Part shown: positions 43,161 through 54,418 of the stretch, piece after piece
How the letters are laid out: each line of letters begins with the position of its first letter
Numbering within the stretch: the stretch's first letter is position 1
From: Mycoplasma sp. SG1
GTDB lineage: Bacteria > Bacillota_I > Bacilli_A > Mycoplasmatales > SG1
Direction of reading: 5' to 3'
Assembly: GCF_023612375.1 (NCBI RefSeq)
Contig: NZ_CP076852.1
Coordinates: 248,001 to 312,000 of the forward strand
DNA length: 64,000 bases
The notes under the pieces: generated by a model
Database searches by the model: none
Told to the model about the DNA's origin: nothing
Seen by the model: the letters and a program-made list of their open reading frames with translations, nothing else
Position numbers and translations under genes: made by a program

Positions 43161-44990
43161 ATGATAATTACATTTAGAAAGAACCAAGAAATAAAAAGCC
43201 TTAAACTTTGACTTGTTTTTATAACCCTTTTTACAGGGGTTTTAAATCTTCTTTTTCTTCCACAACGTTTATTTGTTGATGGGGGAATATCGTTTTTTAT
43301 TTGTTATCTTGTTTTTCTTTTAGTTGTTGGAATTCCCATTTTAATTCTTGAGATTCATATTGCTAAAAAATATAAGCAACCTGCTTGAAAATTTTGAAGA
43401 TTGTTAAATAATAAGTTTTCTTTATTTGGGGTTATTCAAATTTTATTTTCGATTTTATTAGCATTTATTTATTTATTTTATTTAATCTTTGGTTTGTTGG
43501 AAATTTTTACTAACTTTGATCTTTCTTATCGTTACAGTCAGGGGTCAATCATTAACCATGGATCTGATTTTAGTTATTATTTTGGTTTGATTTTTATTTT
43601 GGTTGCTTTATTTATCCTTTTGGTCCTTGCTCAAAGATTTTTAAAAACGCATAACCTTTATTGATTAAATATTGCTAAATTTGGATTATTAATCATTATC
43701 ATTGTTATTGTCTGTTATGCTTTAACTTTCAAAGGAGCAGCAGACGGGGTAGATCAATTCTTCAATTTTAATAATGGTAAGAATTTTGAAAACCCATCGA
43801 TTTGACTTGATTCATCGATTTTAGTTTTCTTTACCTTATTTTTATCAACTGGGCTTGTTTCCTATAATCTTCGTTTTTCAAGATCAAAATTAGACAGTAA
43901 TGTTTCTGTTTTTGCTGTTATTCTTTTTAATATCATTGTTACGTTTATTATTTGTATTATTGTTTATTCATTAGTAGGTTATGAAGCGTCATTGTCTAAT
44001 ACTCCAGTTGATCAATTTATTAGCAATAAAGTTAAAAGCGGAAGTTATGGATATTTTAGTTATTTTTTAGGGTCGTTATTTTTAATTTTTGAACTTTTTG
44101 CCCATTTAGATAATTATCAATTGTTTAACTATTTCTTCACGATTTTTTTAGTCATCGACTTATTTGTCATTGTTGTTTTATTAACAAGGGTCTTAATTAA
44201 TAACATTCGTTATATTTATTCTAATCGATCAATTCTTTTCCCTTGCCTTTATTTTTTTCTTTTATTATTAGGATGTGGTTTATTTATTTTCTTAAACGGT
44301 TTATATATTATTGAAATTATTTATTTTTTCTGTATTGATATGATTTGGTGATTTTTAGTCTTTATTGAAATCGGTTTACTATTCTGAGCTTCAAAAGCAG
44401 GGGGGGAAATTTTTCAATATGCAGAATTACATAGTCAGTTTAAATTTACAAATTTTTATCAGAAAATTATTAAATATGTTATTCCAACTTTGTTTGCTTT
44501 GATCTTTTTACAAAATTTAATCGCTATTATTTTAGATGTTGTCTATATGGTTCCAAATAAAGATTTTATCAATTCATTACCAAACATCGCTGAAGTTTGA
44601 ATTCTTTCATTTATTTTGGTCATTATGGTTCTTATTTGTATCTACTCGATTTGTTATTGAGGTTTTCTTAAAGATCGTTTCCATAAACTTTTAGGTGGTT
44701 ATTCGCTTTTCTTTGCTATTTTATTTCTTTTTATTTTTGCAGTTCCATCAATTATTTTAGTTAATGCGTTAAGCAATTTAAGTAAAAAGTGACAAATTAC
44801 TTATTTCAACTTAGCAGTAATCAATATTTTATATTTATTTATCTTTATTTTTATTCCGCTTATACTAGCCGCTTTTATTAATTACATCTTTATTTTAAAA
44901 TCATATTCATATCCGAACAAAATCAAAACAGCGAAAACAAACTTTTTACAACGTTTCAAAAAAAAGGAAACTGAAAATAAAAATCTTTAA
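43161..44990 (+). CDS. SNF (neurotransmitter:sodium symporter) family transporter
   Basis: A 609-residue membrane protein with about 12 hydrophobic helices. The N-terminal pattern LWLVFITLFTGVLNLLFLPQRLFVDGGISFFICYLVFLLVVGIPILILEIHIAKKY resembles the SNF family start (G-N-x-x-R-F-P...GG-x-F-x-x-Y...G-I-P-x-x-x-x-E). Helix 6-like LVFFTLFLSTGLVSYNLRFSR and the following VIIxFxxxxVTFIICIIVYSLVGYEAS add to it. The family moves amino acids or osmolytes with sodium. Eight or more TGA tryptophans. It starts 7 bases after uvrB and ends 14 bases before uvrA, so it lies inside the repair-gene transcript. Substrate unknown. Confidence 0.7.
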
Positions 44991-45004
44991 ACCAAATAAT
45001 TTAT

Positions 45005-47839
45005 ATGTACCAAGAAATTATCATTAAAGGCGCACGCGAACATAATCTTAAAAATATTAATATTAATATTCCCAAAAATAAACTAGTTGTTATTTCTGGT
45101 TTAAGTGGTTCAGGTAAATCATCGCTTGCCTTTCATACCCTTTACGCTGAAGGTCATAATCGTTATATTCAATCATTAAGTGCTTATTCACGCCAGTTCC
45201 TTGGTAATTTAAAGAAACCTGCTGTTGATTTAATCGAAGGTTTATCACCTTCTATTTCAATTGATCAGAAAAAAAATTCCCATAACCCACGAAGTACGGT
45301 TGCTACTTTAACTGAAATTCATGATTATTTAAGACTTTTGTATTCAAGAATCGGTGATGTTTACTGTCCTCATGGTCATGGCTTAATTGAAAGCACTGAT
45401 TGTAATAAAATTTTAGAAACTTTATTAAAAAATAGTTTGGGGAAACAAATTTTTGTTAAATCTCCTGTTGCAAGAGATGAAATGCAGATTCAAAAAATTT
45501 TTTTTGAAAAATTAAAAAATGATGGTTATATTCGGGTTGAAGTTGATAAAAAAATGTACAATCTTCAAATTGAACTTGATAAAATTAAAATCGACCCCAA
45601 CATTAAACATAACGTTAACGTTATCATTGATCGAGTAATTGTTAAAGATGATGAAGATTCACAGCATCGAATTATTGAAGGTTTAGAACAAGCAGCTGAT
45701 CTTTCATTTGGTTTTATTCTGATTGAAAATTTTACAGACAACACCGAGCATTTATATTCGAAAAATTATATGTGCAAAGTTTGTGGTTTCCATGTCCCTA
45801 ATCTTGAACCAAAGCATTTTTCTTTTAATTCACCAGCAGGGGCTTGTCCTGATTGTCATGGACTAGGTTATAAATTGAGATATGATATTGATAAATTAGT
45901 TCCTAATAAAAATCTAACCATCGCTGAAGGAGCAATTGTTTATTTTAAATCAGATTTTTTTAATAAAGAATATAACAACCTTGTCAAAGTTTGTCAAGAT
46001 TATGACATCGATATTTATAAAGCTTTTAAAAACTTAACTAAAAAAGAAATTAAAATTATTTTTGAAGGTACAAGTGAATCTTTACTATCAAAACACAGCT
46101 TAAAACATTACGAAGGAATTGGTAATAAAATTCAACGTTTATATCTAGCAACTGATTCTGATGCATCTCATATTTTTTATCATCAATATTTATCAGAAAA
46201 AATCTGTCCTACCTGTCATGGAGACCGTTTATCACAACAATCTTTAACAGTTTTTATTAATAAAAAAAACATTGCGCAATTCTGTCGCTTAACAATTGAA
46301 GAATGTTATGATTTTTTAATCAACTTAAAATTAACCCCCTTTAAACAAAAAATCGCTGATTTAGTTTTAAAACAAATTATTGATCGTCTTCGTTTTTTAA
46401 AAGAAGTTGGATTAGAATATTTAACTTTAGAAAGAACTGCTAAAACATTATCAGGGGGCGAAAGTCAAAGAATTAAACTAGCATCGCAGTTAGGAACTAA
46501 ATTAACTGGTATTTTATATGTTTTAGATGAACCATCAATCGGTCTTCATCCCCGCGATAATAACCGTTTAATCAAATCATTAAAAAATATGGTTGAAATC
46601 GGCAATACTTTAGTTGTCGTTGAACATGATGAAGAAATGTTACTTTCATCTGATCATTTAATTGATATCGGACCATTAGCAGGAACGAAAGGTGGTCATG
46701 TTGTTGGAGAAGCATCTCCTGAAGAATATTTGATTCCAAACAATGACAAACTTCAAAATTCATTAACCGCTAAATATTTATCAAGACAACTTTTTATTAG
46801 ATTTCCTGAAAAATTTAAAAAAACAAATAAGTTTTTAAAAATTCAAAAAGCGAACATTAATAACATTAAAGATTTAGATGTTACGATTCCTTTAAATAAT
46901 TTTGTTGTTATTACAGGAGTTTCAGGTTCAGGTAAATCAAGTTTAGTTCATGAAGTTATTTATCAAGGACTTTTAAATGAAATTAATCCTCATGACAATA
47001 AATATCCACAAAATTATAAAAAAATGGAAGGGATTCAAAACATCGATAAAGTTATTTTTGTAGCCCAAGATCCAATCGGTAAAACGCCACGAAGTAATCC
47101 TGCTACTTATACATCTGTTTTTGATGATATTAGAGATTTATATGCGCAATTACCTATTTCTAAAGTAAGGGGGTATAGTAAAAGTAAATTCTCCTTTAAT
47201 CTTCCAGGTGGAAGATGTGATAAATGTAAAGGTGATGGTATCATTAAAATTTCAATGCATTTTCTATCCGATTTATATGTTGTTTGCGATGCTTGTAAGG
47301 GGAAGCGATATAACCCTGAGATTTTGAAAATTCTTTATAATGATAAAAATATAAGTGATGTGTTAAATATGACAGTTGATGAGGCAATCGAGTTTTTCAA
47401 TGCTCAACCCGCTATTTTTCGGAAATTAAAATACTTAAAAGATGTTGGTTTAGGTTATATTAAACTAGGTCAACAAGCCCCTCATCTTTCAGGTGGTGAA
47501 AGCCAAAGAATTAAATTATCAAAATATCTCCAAAAAAGACCAACTGGCAAAACAGTATACATTTTTGATGAACCATCGGTTGGTTTACATTTTCATGATG
47601 TTCAAAAAATTATCGACATTTTTCGCTTAATTGTTGAAAACGGTGATTCAGTTATAATCATCGAGCATAATTTAGAAATTATTAAATCCGCTGATCATAT
47701 TATCGATTTAGGTCCTGAAGCAGGAGATAGGGGTGGAAAAATCATTGTTCAAGGTAATCCGATTCAAGTTAGTCAGCATCCAACTTCACATACGGGTAAA
47801 TTTTTAAAATGAAAACTTAAAGTTGATAAAATTATTTAA
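45005..47839 (+). CDS. uvrA: Excinuclease ABC subunit A
   Basis: UvrA is the ATPase that searches DNA for damage and loads UvrB. The 944-residue protein has two ABC ATPase modules: Walker A GLSGSGKSSLAF and VSGSGKSSLVHE, and the paired signatures LSGGESQRIKLASQLG and LSGGESQRIKLSKYL, each with DEPS...GLHP/GLHFHD. The zinc-binding loops are CKVCGFHVP...CPDCHGLG and CDKCKGDG...CDACKGKR. An in-frame TGA at 47810 is Trp and the true stop is TAA 47837. Intact here, while its partner uvrB is frameshifted. Starts 14 bases after the SNF transporter. Confidence 0.97.
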
Positions 47840-47856
47840 GCTTAAGATCAATTGAC

Positions 47857-48816
47857 ATGAATAAACAAGATTCAAAAAAATTACGTAAATTCTTCCATCT
47901 CCAAGATTTGGTTGACAACTTTAAGTTAACAATTTTATCAGGTCATGATAAAATGATGAATAAAATTTCAAGTTTTGGTATTAATCGACCTGGTTTGGAA
48001 TTAGCAGATTATTTTGCTTCTGGCAGAAATAAAAGGGTTTGTTTAATCGGTGGTAAAGAATCTTCTTTTCTAGCTTCTTTAAAACCAGCGCTTCGAATTG
48101 AAAGATTAACCAATTTAGTTAACAGTTTATCATCAGTTTTAGTTATGACCTCAAAGTTTCAGTTTAAAAAAGAATTGACTAATATTTGCAAAAAAGCCGA
48201 TTTCCCGCTTCTTGAAACTTCTTTATCCTCAACTGAATTTTTTCTTGATTTAGTTCCATGGATTTCTAAAAAACTTTCAAAAACGATTGAAAGACATTGT
48301 TCTTTAATGAGTGTTTATGGAGAAGGGGTTTTAATTGAAGGTCCAAGTGGGATTGGTAAAAGTGAAATCTGTATGACTTTGTTATCTAGAAATCATTTTT
48401 TTGTTGGTGATGACCGTATAATTATTTATCGTACCAGCGATGAACTTTATGGTGCATCCGCCCCTTTAATTAAAAATTTAATTGAAATAAGGGGGATTGG
48501 ATTATTTGATGTTGAGAAAGTTTTTGGAGTTTATAAAGTTTTAGATGAAATTAAAATTTCATGTATCATTAAACTTTATCCTAAAAACCAACCAGGTTTC
48601 AGCGAACCGTTACGGTTAAATGAAAAATATAAACTAGTTGATCTTTTAGGAATTAAAATTCCGATGATATCGCTTTCAGTTTTACCTGGAAGATCTATCT
48701 CTCAACTAATTGAAGCTGCTGTTATTAATTTAAAAATCCAGAAAAAAGGTATCAACTTTTTAGAGGATTTAGAAAACAGATTTTTAGATTTTGTAAAGAA
48801 AGATGAAAAAGAATAA
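47857..48816 (+). CDS. hprK: HPr kinase/phosphorylase
   Basis: HprK phosphorylates HPr at Ser46 and removes that phosphate, setting PTS and sugar-use activity. The 319-residue protein has the N-terminal DRTGG-like regulatory domain, then the P-loop VLIEGPSGIGKSE around residue 163, an acid motif VGDDRII, and the HprK signature LIEIRGIGLFDVEKVFG. Length and order are normal for the family. It lies directly after uvrA and is followed by lgt at 8 bases, the same order as in M. genitalium (MG085-MG086). Confidence 0.92.
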   Translation: MNKQDSKKLRKFFHLQDLVDNFKLTILSGHDKMMNKISSFGINRPGLELADYFASGRNKRVCLIGGKESSFLASLKPALRIERLTNLVNSLSSVLVMTSKFQFKKELTNICKKADFPLLETSLSSTEFFLDLVPWISKKLSKTIERHCSLMSVYGEGVLIEGPSGIGKSEICMTLLSRNHFFVGDDRIIIYRTSDELYGASAPLIKNLIEIRGIGLFDVEKVFGVYKVLDEIKISCIIKLYPKNQPGFSEPLRLNEKYKLVDLLGIKIPMISLSVLPGRSISQLIEAAVINLKIQKKGINFLEDLENRFLDFVKKDEKE

Positions 48817-48824
48817 ACTAAGAT

Positions 48825-49805
48825 ATGAACCTTCTTGATTCTAGTGATTTTAGGGTCGCCTTTTATATAGGCAACTTTCCGATTTATTGATATGCTATTT
48901 TTATTTTTTTAGGTATCATTATTTCTTCAATTGGAACTTGGTATACTGCTAAATTAAAAAAAGTATCAACTAAACCGCTTGAAAATGTTTTATTCATTGT
49001 TATTCCTGCTGCTATAGTTGGAGCACGAATTTGATATATAGTCGGTGATATTGGTCAGTTTGATACTTTTTGATCTTTGTTTGATTTAAGAAAAGGTGGA
49101 ATTGCAATTGAAGGCGCTTTAATGGGTTCAATTTTAGCAGGTTATTTCTGATTTAGATGACAAGCACCGAAGTATAACATGCGCGTTATTCAATATTTTG
49201 ATGTTATTCTTCCCAATATTTTATTTGGACAAATTCTTGGCAGATGGGGTAATTTCTTTAACCAAGAAGTTTTAGGTTATCCTTCTAATCTGTGAAATTG
49301 ACTGCCACCTTTTATTCGTGATCATCTTCATCTAGTTAGCGAATCTTCAAGTGTTGTCAGAACCCCATTATTCTTAATTGAAGGTTTCTTTAATTTTTGA
49401 ATTTTAATGTTTATCTTTTTTGTCCTTCCAAAACTTAATTGATTAAAAATAGATGGCTACGCAGGAGCTAGTTATTTAATTGGATATGGTGTTTTAAGAG
49501 CAATTCTTGAAAACTTCCGTTATGAAAAATATATCATGACCTTTTTTGGGGTCAAGTGAATCCGCTTATCGGTTTTAACAAGTATTATCTTTATTGGAGT
49601 TGGAGTCGGAATAATCATTTATAAAACGCATCAATTTTTAACTTTTAATCTTAATTCTAAATTTAGAAAAAATTTCTTAAGAAATGCTGTGACTTGAAAA
49701 TTTGATTGAATCAAAGAAAATACCCTTCAAGTTGATGTTAAAAAATTAAATTGTTTTCAAGATATTCCGAATTTAAATTCTTTAAAATCTAAAGTAAAAT
49801 CATAA
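48825..49805 (+). CDS. lgt: Prolipoprotein diacylglyceryl transferase
   Basis: Lgt adds diacylglycerol to the lipobox cysteine of prelipoproteins, which are abundant mycoplasma surface proteins. The 326-residue protein has about seven membrane helices. Signature blocks include [16 protein letters not shown] (family pattern GARxxY), [19 protein letters not shown], and the catalytic-site loop [15 protein letters not shown] around residue 140. The frame contains many TGA tryptophans. The C-terminal 40 residues are polar and extend beyond the last helix. Starts 8 bases after hprK. Confidence 0.93.
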
Positions 49806-49809
49806 ATAC

Positions 49810-50802
49810 ATGAAAGACATTCAAGAAAACGAACCAGATTATAAAATTTATGACTGTGTCATTGTCGGTGCTGGTCCAGCTGGGCTAACCGCTGCTTTAT
49901 ACGGTAAACGTGGTAATCTAGATCTTGCTATTATTGAAAAAGATTCTCCAGGAGGGAAGATAGTTCGAACTGGTAAAATTGAAAACTATCCCGGTTTTGT
50001 TGAAATTGACGGCCCTGATTTGGCATGAAAATTTTATGAACAAGTTTTAAAATTAAATATCCCTCTTTTAACAGGAACAGTTTATAAAATTAAAAATATT
50101 TCTACGTTACATAAAGTTGTTTACTATAAAAACGATCTTGAAAAAAAAGAAATTCACACCAAAACAATTATCATAGCAACCGGTTTAAATGAAAAGAAAA
50201 TTGGCATTCCTGGTGAAGATGAATTTTATGGTCATGGTGTTTCATACTGCGCTGTTTGTGATGCTGTTTTCTTTAAAAATGAACCTGTAGCTGTTATCGG
50301 AGGGGGGAATACTGCTTTAGAAGAAGCAATGTATTTAACAAAATATAACCCCAAAATATATCTCATTCATCGTCGTGATCAATATCGTGCAGCTAAAATT
50401 TTAGTAACACGCTTAAATCATCACCAAGATGTTATTGAAGAAAAACTTTCTTTTATCCCATTAGCAATTAACGGTAATTTAAATAATATGAAAATAAATT
50501 CAATTTTAGTTAAAAACATTAAAACTAACGAAGAAGAACTTTTAAATGTAAGCGCTGTTTTTCCTTTTATTGGCCTTGAACCTAATTCTTCATTTTTAAA
50601 AAACTCTAACATCGATTTAGATCTTAAAAATAATTTTATTCAAGTTAATCAAAAAATGGAAACCAATCACGTTGGCATTTATGCTGTTGGTGATATCATT
50701 AATAATAAAACATTGCATCAGATTGTCAACGCAGCCAGCGATGGAGCAATCGCTGCCCAAGAAGTTATAAAATATTTAGACAATCTAAGCGATAAAGATT
50801 AG
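49810..50802 (+). CDS. trxB: Thioredoxin reductase
   Basis: Flavoenzyme that reduces thioredoxin with NADPH. The 330-residue protein carries the FAD motif VIVGAGPAGLTAALYGKR at the N-terminus, the redox-active pair in SYCAVCDAVFF near residue 149, the NADPH-binding VIGGGNTALEEA, and the FAD-closing block IYAVGDIIN...LHQIVNAASDGAIAA. Pyridine domain HRRDQYRAAK is as expected. Starts 4 bases after the lgt stop and is followed by secG and rnr, as in M. genitalium (MG102-MG104). A TGA at 50026 is Trp. Confidence 0.95.
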
Positions 50803-50833
50803 TCCTAAAAATAGGCATTTAAAATTAATACTT

Positions 50834-50839
50834 TATAAT
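50834..50839 (+). promoter_or_regulatory. -10 element upstream of secG
   Basis: TATAAT 22 bases before the secG ATG (50862). Suggests a start for the secG-rnr transcript separate from the trxB operon. Confidence 0.4.
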
Positions 50840-50861
50840 TTAAAAAGAATAAAAAATATCT

Positions 50862-51161
50862 ATGTTAAATAACATTTTTCCATTACTTTCATCTGTTAAA
50901 CAAGGGGTTGGAATAACTATGTTTGTTATCATTATTCTTCTTGCAATTATTTTAATTATTCTTGTTCTTCTCCAAGGCGGGAAAACGCAAGGATTAGGGT
51001 CAACTTTAACAGGGGCCACTGACTCTAATTTGTTTCGTGAAATAAAACAAAAAGAATCAGATAAAAAATTTAAAAGAATCACTTCTTTGTTAATTGCCTC
51101 GTTCTTGATTATTTGTTTAGTATTTGTTATTCTTTTACATTTTCAAATTATAAGTTTTTAA
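50862..51161 (+). CDS. secG: Protein-export membrane protein SecG
   Basis: Small subunit of the SecYEG channel that aids SecA cycling. The 99-residue protein has two membrane helices (about residues 16-38 and 72-95). Between them the loop LLQGGKTQGLGSTLTGATDSNLF fits the family pattern LLQxGKGxGLxxAFGG. Length is slightly above the family mean because of a short N-terminal stretch. Located between trxB and rnr; the reading frame is clean. It complements SecA encoded at 16940. Confidence 0.88.
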   Translation: MLNNIFPLLSSVKQGVGITMFVIIILLAIILIILVLLQGGKTQGLGSTLTGATDSNLFREIKQKESDKKFKRITSLLIASFLIICLVFVILLHFQIISF

Positions 51162-51172
51162 ATTTTAAATAA

Positions 51173-53119
51173 ATGATTGATAATCACCAAACTTTAGTTG
51201 GGATCTTTAAGTTTTCAAGAAATTATTCAGGAATTATTATTGAAGAAAACTCAACAAATAAATATATTGTTTTCTACAATAATTTCAAAAACGCTTTAAA
51301 TGGCGATAAAGTTCTTTTTAAAGCTGTCAAACTTAAAGGACCACAAAATCCTAAATTTTTACAAGAAGTAAAGATTATTAAAATTTTAGAAAGAAAAAAC
51401 GCTAAAATTATCGGTACTTTTCTTTTTGATGAAAACAGCTCACCAAAAATTGTTTTTGATGATTATAGTTTTTTTTATGATCTTTTATTTCAAGATCCAA
51501 TTGATAAAAAATATCAAAATCATAAATGTTCACTCCAAGCAATTCGCTTTGTCCAAGACAACCGTTTATTGGTTAAAATTGACAAAGATTTTGGTCATTT
51601 TGAAAACGAAGACATTAACCAGCGTGTTATTTTTTATCAATATGGGGTTGATGTTGAATTTTCAAAAGAAGTTATCAATGAATCATACGACGTTGTTAAA
51701 CTAAAAGACGATTTTAAAAACCGAACTGATTTAACTTCAAAAACAATTGTTTCAGTTGATTCAGAAACAGCGAAAGATTTAGATGACACCATTTGTGTTG
51801 AAAAAACAGATAACGGTTATATTTTGTATGTTTCAATCGCAGATGTATCCCATTACGTTCAGGAAGGAAAAGCTTTAGATCAAGAAGCGATGAATCGTGG
51901 TAATAGTATTTATTATCTAAATAAAGTTATCCCGATGCTTCCTTTTGAAATTTCAAACGATCTTTGTTCTTTAAATGAGTCTGGTTTAAAACTGACTTTA
52001 ACATGTCAAATCCATCTTGATCAAAACGGTAATACCATTTCATCAAAAGTTTATCGTTCATTTATTAAAAATCACGGCCGTTTAACCTATACTGAATTAA
52101 ATGATCTTTTTTATGATCACAAGGTTTCAGCAAAAATAGCAGATAACAACCTTAAAGACATGCTTCTTTTAGCGTTTCAGCTTTATAAAAAAGTGAATAA
52201 GGTTAAACAAAACCAAGGCGCTTTGTCGTTTGAGTTAACTGAATCTAAATTTATTTTTGATCCTGATTCTCCAAATAAATTAATTGCTATCGAGCAAAGA
52301 CATAACTTAGATGCTGAAAAATTAATTGAAGAATTTATGGTTTTAGCCAACCAAGAAGTTGCAAGATTCCTTCTTAAAAATAAACTTCCAGGCATTTATC
52401 GGATTCATCCATCTCCAAATAGATTAGTCGCTAAAGATATGTTTACGCGTCTTCAATTTTTAGCAAATCTCAAAATAAACTTAAAAACTGAAAAGTACGA
52501 TGCATCAACTTTTAAAAAAGTTCTCAACGCTTTAAAAGATAAGGAAAATAATATTTGTTTATATCCTTTAGTTTTACAAGCGATGGCTAAAGCAAGATAT
52601 AGTCCTCAAAACGTTGGCCATTTTGGTTTAGGTATTCATGAATACTTACATTTCACATCACCAATTCGTCGTTATGCTGATTTAGTAGTTCATAGATCTT
52701 TAAACTATTATTTATTACATCAAAACGATAAATTGAAAGATAATTTTTTTCATTTAAAAAATCTTGAAGAAATCGCTGATCATATTTCTGAAACCGAAGT
52801 TCAAGCGACAAACATTGAATATAAAATAGAAGACATTAAAAAAGCTGAGTTTTTTTCTGATCAAGTTGGCCATAAAATGTTCGGTTTAGTTTTATCAATC
52901 ACTAAATTTGGTATTTTTGTAACCTTACCAAATACAATTCAAGGACTTATCCCCCTTAAAAGTCTACCAAATCACTATAAACACGACTCAATCAAAAATA
53001 TTGTTGTCAATAAGCATGACCATCATAAAAATTTAAAGATTGGACAAGAAATTCTTGTTGAAGTAATAGAAGTTAATAAAAATAGGGGACAAATAATTTT
53101 TAATCTTTCTGATATGTAA
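51173..53119 (+). CDS. rnr: Ribonuclease R
   Basis: RNase R is a processive 3'-5' exoribonuclease that degrades structured RNA and works with the tmRNA-SmpB system. The 648-residue protein has an N-terminal cold-shock-like domain (short here), the RNB catalytic block SETAKDLDDTICVE around residue 203 (Mg2+-binding Asp residues), a later block YLHFTSPIRRYADLVVHRSLN, and a C-terminal S1 RNA-binding domain (KMFGLVLSITKFGIFVTL...GLIPLKSL). It is shorter than E. coli RNase R, as in other minimal genomes. Located right before smpB and ssrA, with which it is functionally linked. Confidence 0.94.
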   Translation: MIDNHQTLVGIFKFSRNYSGIIIEENSTNKYIVFYNNFKNALNGDKVLFKAVKLKGPQNPKFLQEVKIIKILERKNAKIIGTFLFDENSSPKIVFDDYSFFYDLLFQDPIDKKYQNHKCSLQAIRFVQDNRLLVKIDKDFGHFENEDINQRVIFYQYGVDVEFSKEVINESYDVVKLKDDFKNRTDLTSKTIVSVDSETAKDLDDTICVEKTDNGYILYVSIADVSHYVQEGKALDQEAMNRGNSIYYLNKVIPMLPFEISNDLCSLNESGLKLTLTCQIHLDQNGNTISSKVYRSFIKNHGRLTYTELNDLFYDHKVSAKIADNNLKDMLLLAFQLYKKVNKVKQNQGALSFELTESKFIFDPDSPNKLIAIEQRHNLDAEKLIEEFMVLANQEVARFLLKNKLPGIYRIHPSPNRLVAKDMFTRLQFLANLKINLKTEKYDASTFKKVLNALKDKENNICLYPLVLQAMAKARYSPQNVGHFGLGIHEYLHFTSPIRRYADLVVHRSLNYYLLHQNDKLKDNFFHLKNLEEIADHISETEVQATNIEYKIEDIKKAEFFSDQVGHKMFGLVLSITKFGIFVTLPNTIQGLIPLKSLPNHYKHDSIKNIVVNKHDHHKNLKIGQEILVEVIEVNKNRGQIIFNLSDM

Positions 53120-53188
53120 TCATATGTAAAAAGTTTATTTTCGTCCCATTTTTATTTTTTGATGATTAGAAATAAAGATATTACTATT

Positions 53189-53629
53189 ATGAAACCTATA
53201 AAAATAATCCAAAAAAATAAAAATTTATATAAGTATAAAATTTTAAAAACCTTAAATGCTGGACTTGTTTTAAAAGGTTCAGAGGTTAAATCGATTAGAA
53301 ATAATGATGTTGTCATTGATAACGCTTATGTTGTTATTAATAGGAATAATATTGCCCAAATCATCGGGATGCATATTAAAAATTATCAATATCAAACTTT
53401 TTTTAAATTAGACCCTGAAAGAACAAGGGACGTACTTCTGCATAAACATGAAATTTTAAAACTAAATATCCTTCTCAAAAAAGAAGCTGCAACGATCATT
53501 CCGATTAAACTTTTTTGAGAAAATAATTTAGTTAAAATTGAAATTGGTTTAGCAAAAGGTTTAAAACTTTATGAAAAACGGCAAACTGAAAAAAATAAAG
53601 AAGCTTTAAAAAACCTCAAAAATTACTAA
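53189..53629 (+). CDS. smpB: SsrA-binding protein
   Basis: SmpB binds tmRNA and brings it to stalled ribosomes. The 146-residue protein has LNAGLVLKGSEVKSIRNNDVVI (family pattern FEAGIxLxGTEVKSLR), HIKNYQYQTFFKLDPERTRDVLLHKHEI (pattern RxRKLLLH) and the C-terminal GLAKGLKLYEKRQTEKNKEAL (pattern GKKxYDKRxxxKxRD). I chose ATG 53189; an in-frame ATG at 53162 would add nine residues. Ends just before its terminator and tmRNA gene, so the partner genes are adjacent. TGA at 53516 is Trp. Confidence 0.93.
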
Positions 53630-53671
53630 AACTTTTTTGATAAAGGGTTTGATCTTTATCAAAAAAGTTTT
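53628..53671 (+). terminator. smpB terminator overlapping the ssrA promoter
   Basis: A perfect 18-bp stem (53628-53645 with 53654-53671) with an 8-base loop ggtttgat, followed directly by the TATAAT box of ssrA. The loop contains a TTGAT -35-like element. Terminator and promoter are therefore interleaved. Confidence 0.75.
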
Positions 53672-53676
53672 ATAAT
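53671..53676 (+). promoter_or_regulatory. Promoter of ssrA (-10 TATAAT)
   Basis: TATAAT at 53671-53676 lies 7 bases before the first base of the tmRNA (53684). A -35-like TTTGAT lies at 53648-53653, 17 bases upstream and inside the terminator loop. Confidence 0.65.
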
Positions 53677-53683
53677 TATTCAT

Positions 53684-54276
53684 GGGGATGTTAAGGCCTC
53701 GACATTTATTTTCTGTTTTTTGTTGCAGTGGTGTGGTAGACCATAAGACCACGAGGTTTAATAAACGCAAACCAAAAAAATACTGTAACTGAAAAATCTG
53801 AAGAAATTTCAGTTCCATTTAATCTGCTTGCATCTCAAAATGTAAGTGCACAACTAGCTATTTAGTATTTATCTTAATCGGTTAGTTTAAAAAAAAGTGT
53901 TTCTGTATACAACATTTTTTCTATTTTATAGTTTTTGGGATGAATTATATTTAATATACGATGTTCAACTATTCTTCTAAGTAAAATTCGGTTTTTAAGT
54001 TTCTTTCTCAGTTTTTATTTTGTCAATTCGACAATTTTTACTTAGAAAAGTAAAAATAGTTATTCTCTTTAAAATTTATTTTCAGATTTATAAAAGTCTA
54101 AAATAAAGTTTATTGTGTTTCAATAAAATAGTAGATGCTGAATCATTCGGTCTTTTTTTAAATCAGATCATACACAATCGATTCAATCTGTATTTTAACT
54201 AACAAAAATTTTAAACTGTCGAAAACAATTAATTAGAAATAAATGGACGTGAGTTCGATTCTCACCATCTCCTCCA
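53684..54276 (+). ncRNA. ssrA: Transfer-messenger RNA (tmRNA)
   Basis: tmRNA frees stalled ribosomes by switching translation to its own tag-encoding reading frame. The 5' end GGGGAUG pairs with CAUCUCC before the encoded U-CCA end (54273-54276), and GUGAG-UUCGAUU-CUCAC gives the T arm. The 5' domain has the usual ggggatgttaaggcctcgac opening. The tag frame starts with GCA at 53767 (ANQKNTVTE...) and ends NVSAQLAI before TAG, about 32 residues: hydrophobic end as in other mycoplasmas, longer than E. coli's ten. At about 593 nt the RNA is much longer than the usual 350-420 nt, owing to roughly 200 extra bases between the tag stop and the T arm. Located after smpB. Promoter TATAAT immediately upstream. 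Confidence 0.9.
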
Positions 54277-54418
54277 CAACAAATAATAAATCAAATTATT
54301 TTCTTGTTATGGGGGAGTGTTTTATTACCTGGATGGATATGCAGTTATTTTATTTTTAAACAAAATGAATATAATAAACTAAAATAAATACAAAGTACAA
54401 AGCATTTAACTCAATTTA

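Noticed and set aside
51426-51704. Second + strand frame inside rnr
   Set aside because: Overlaps the conserved RNase R frame and shows no independent features.
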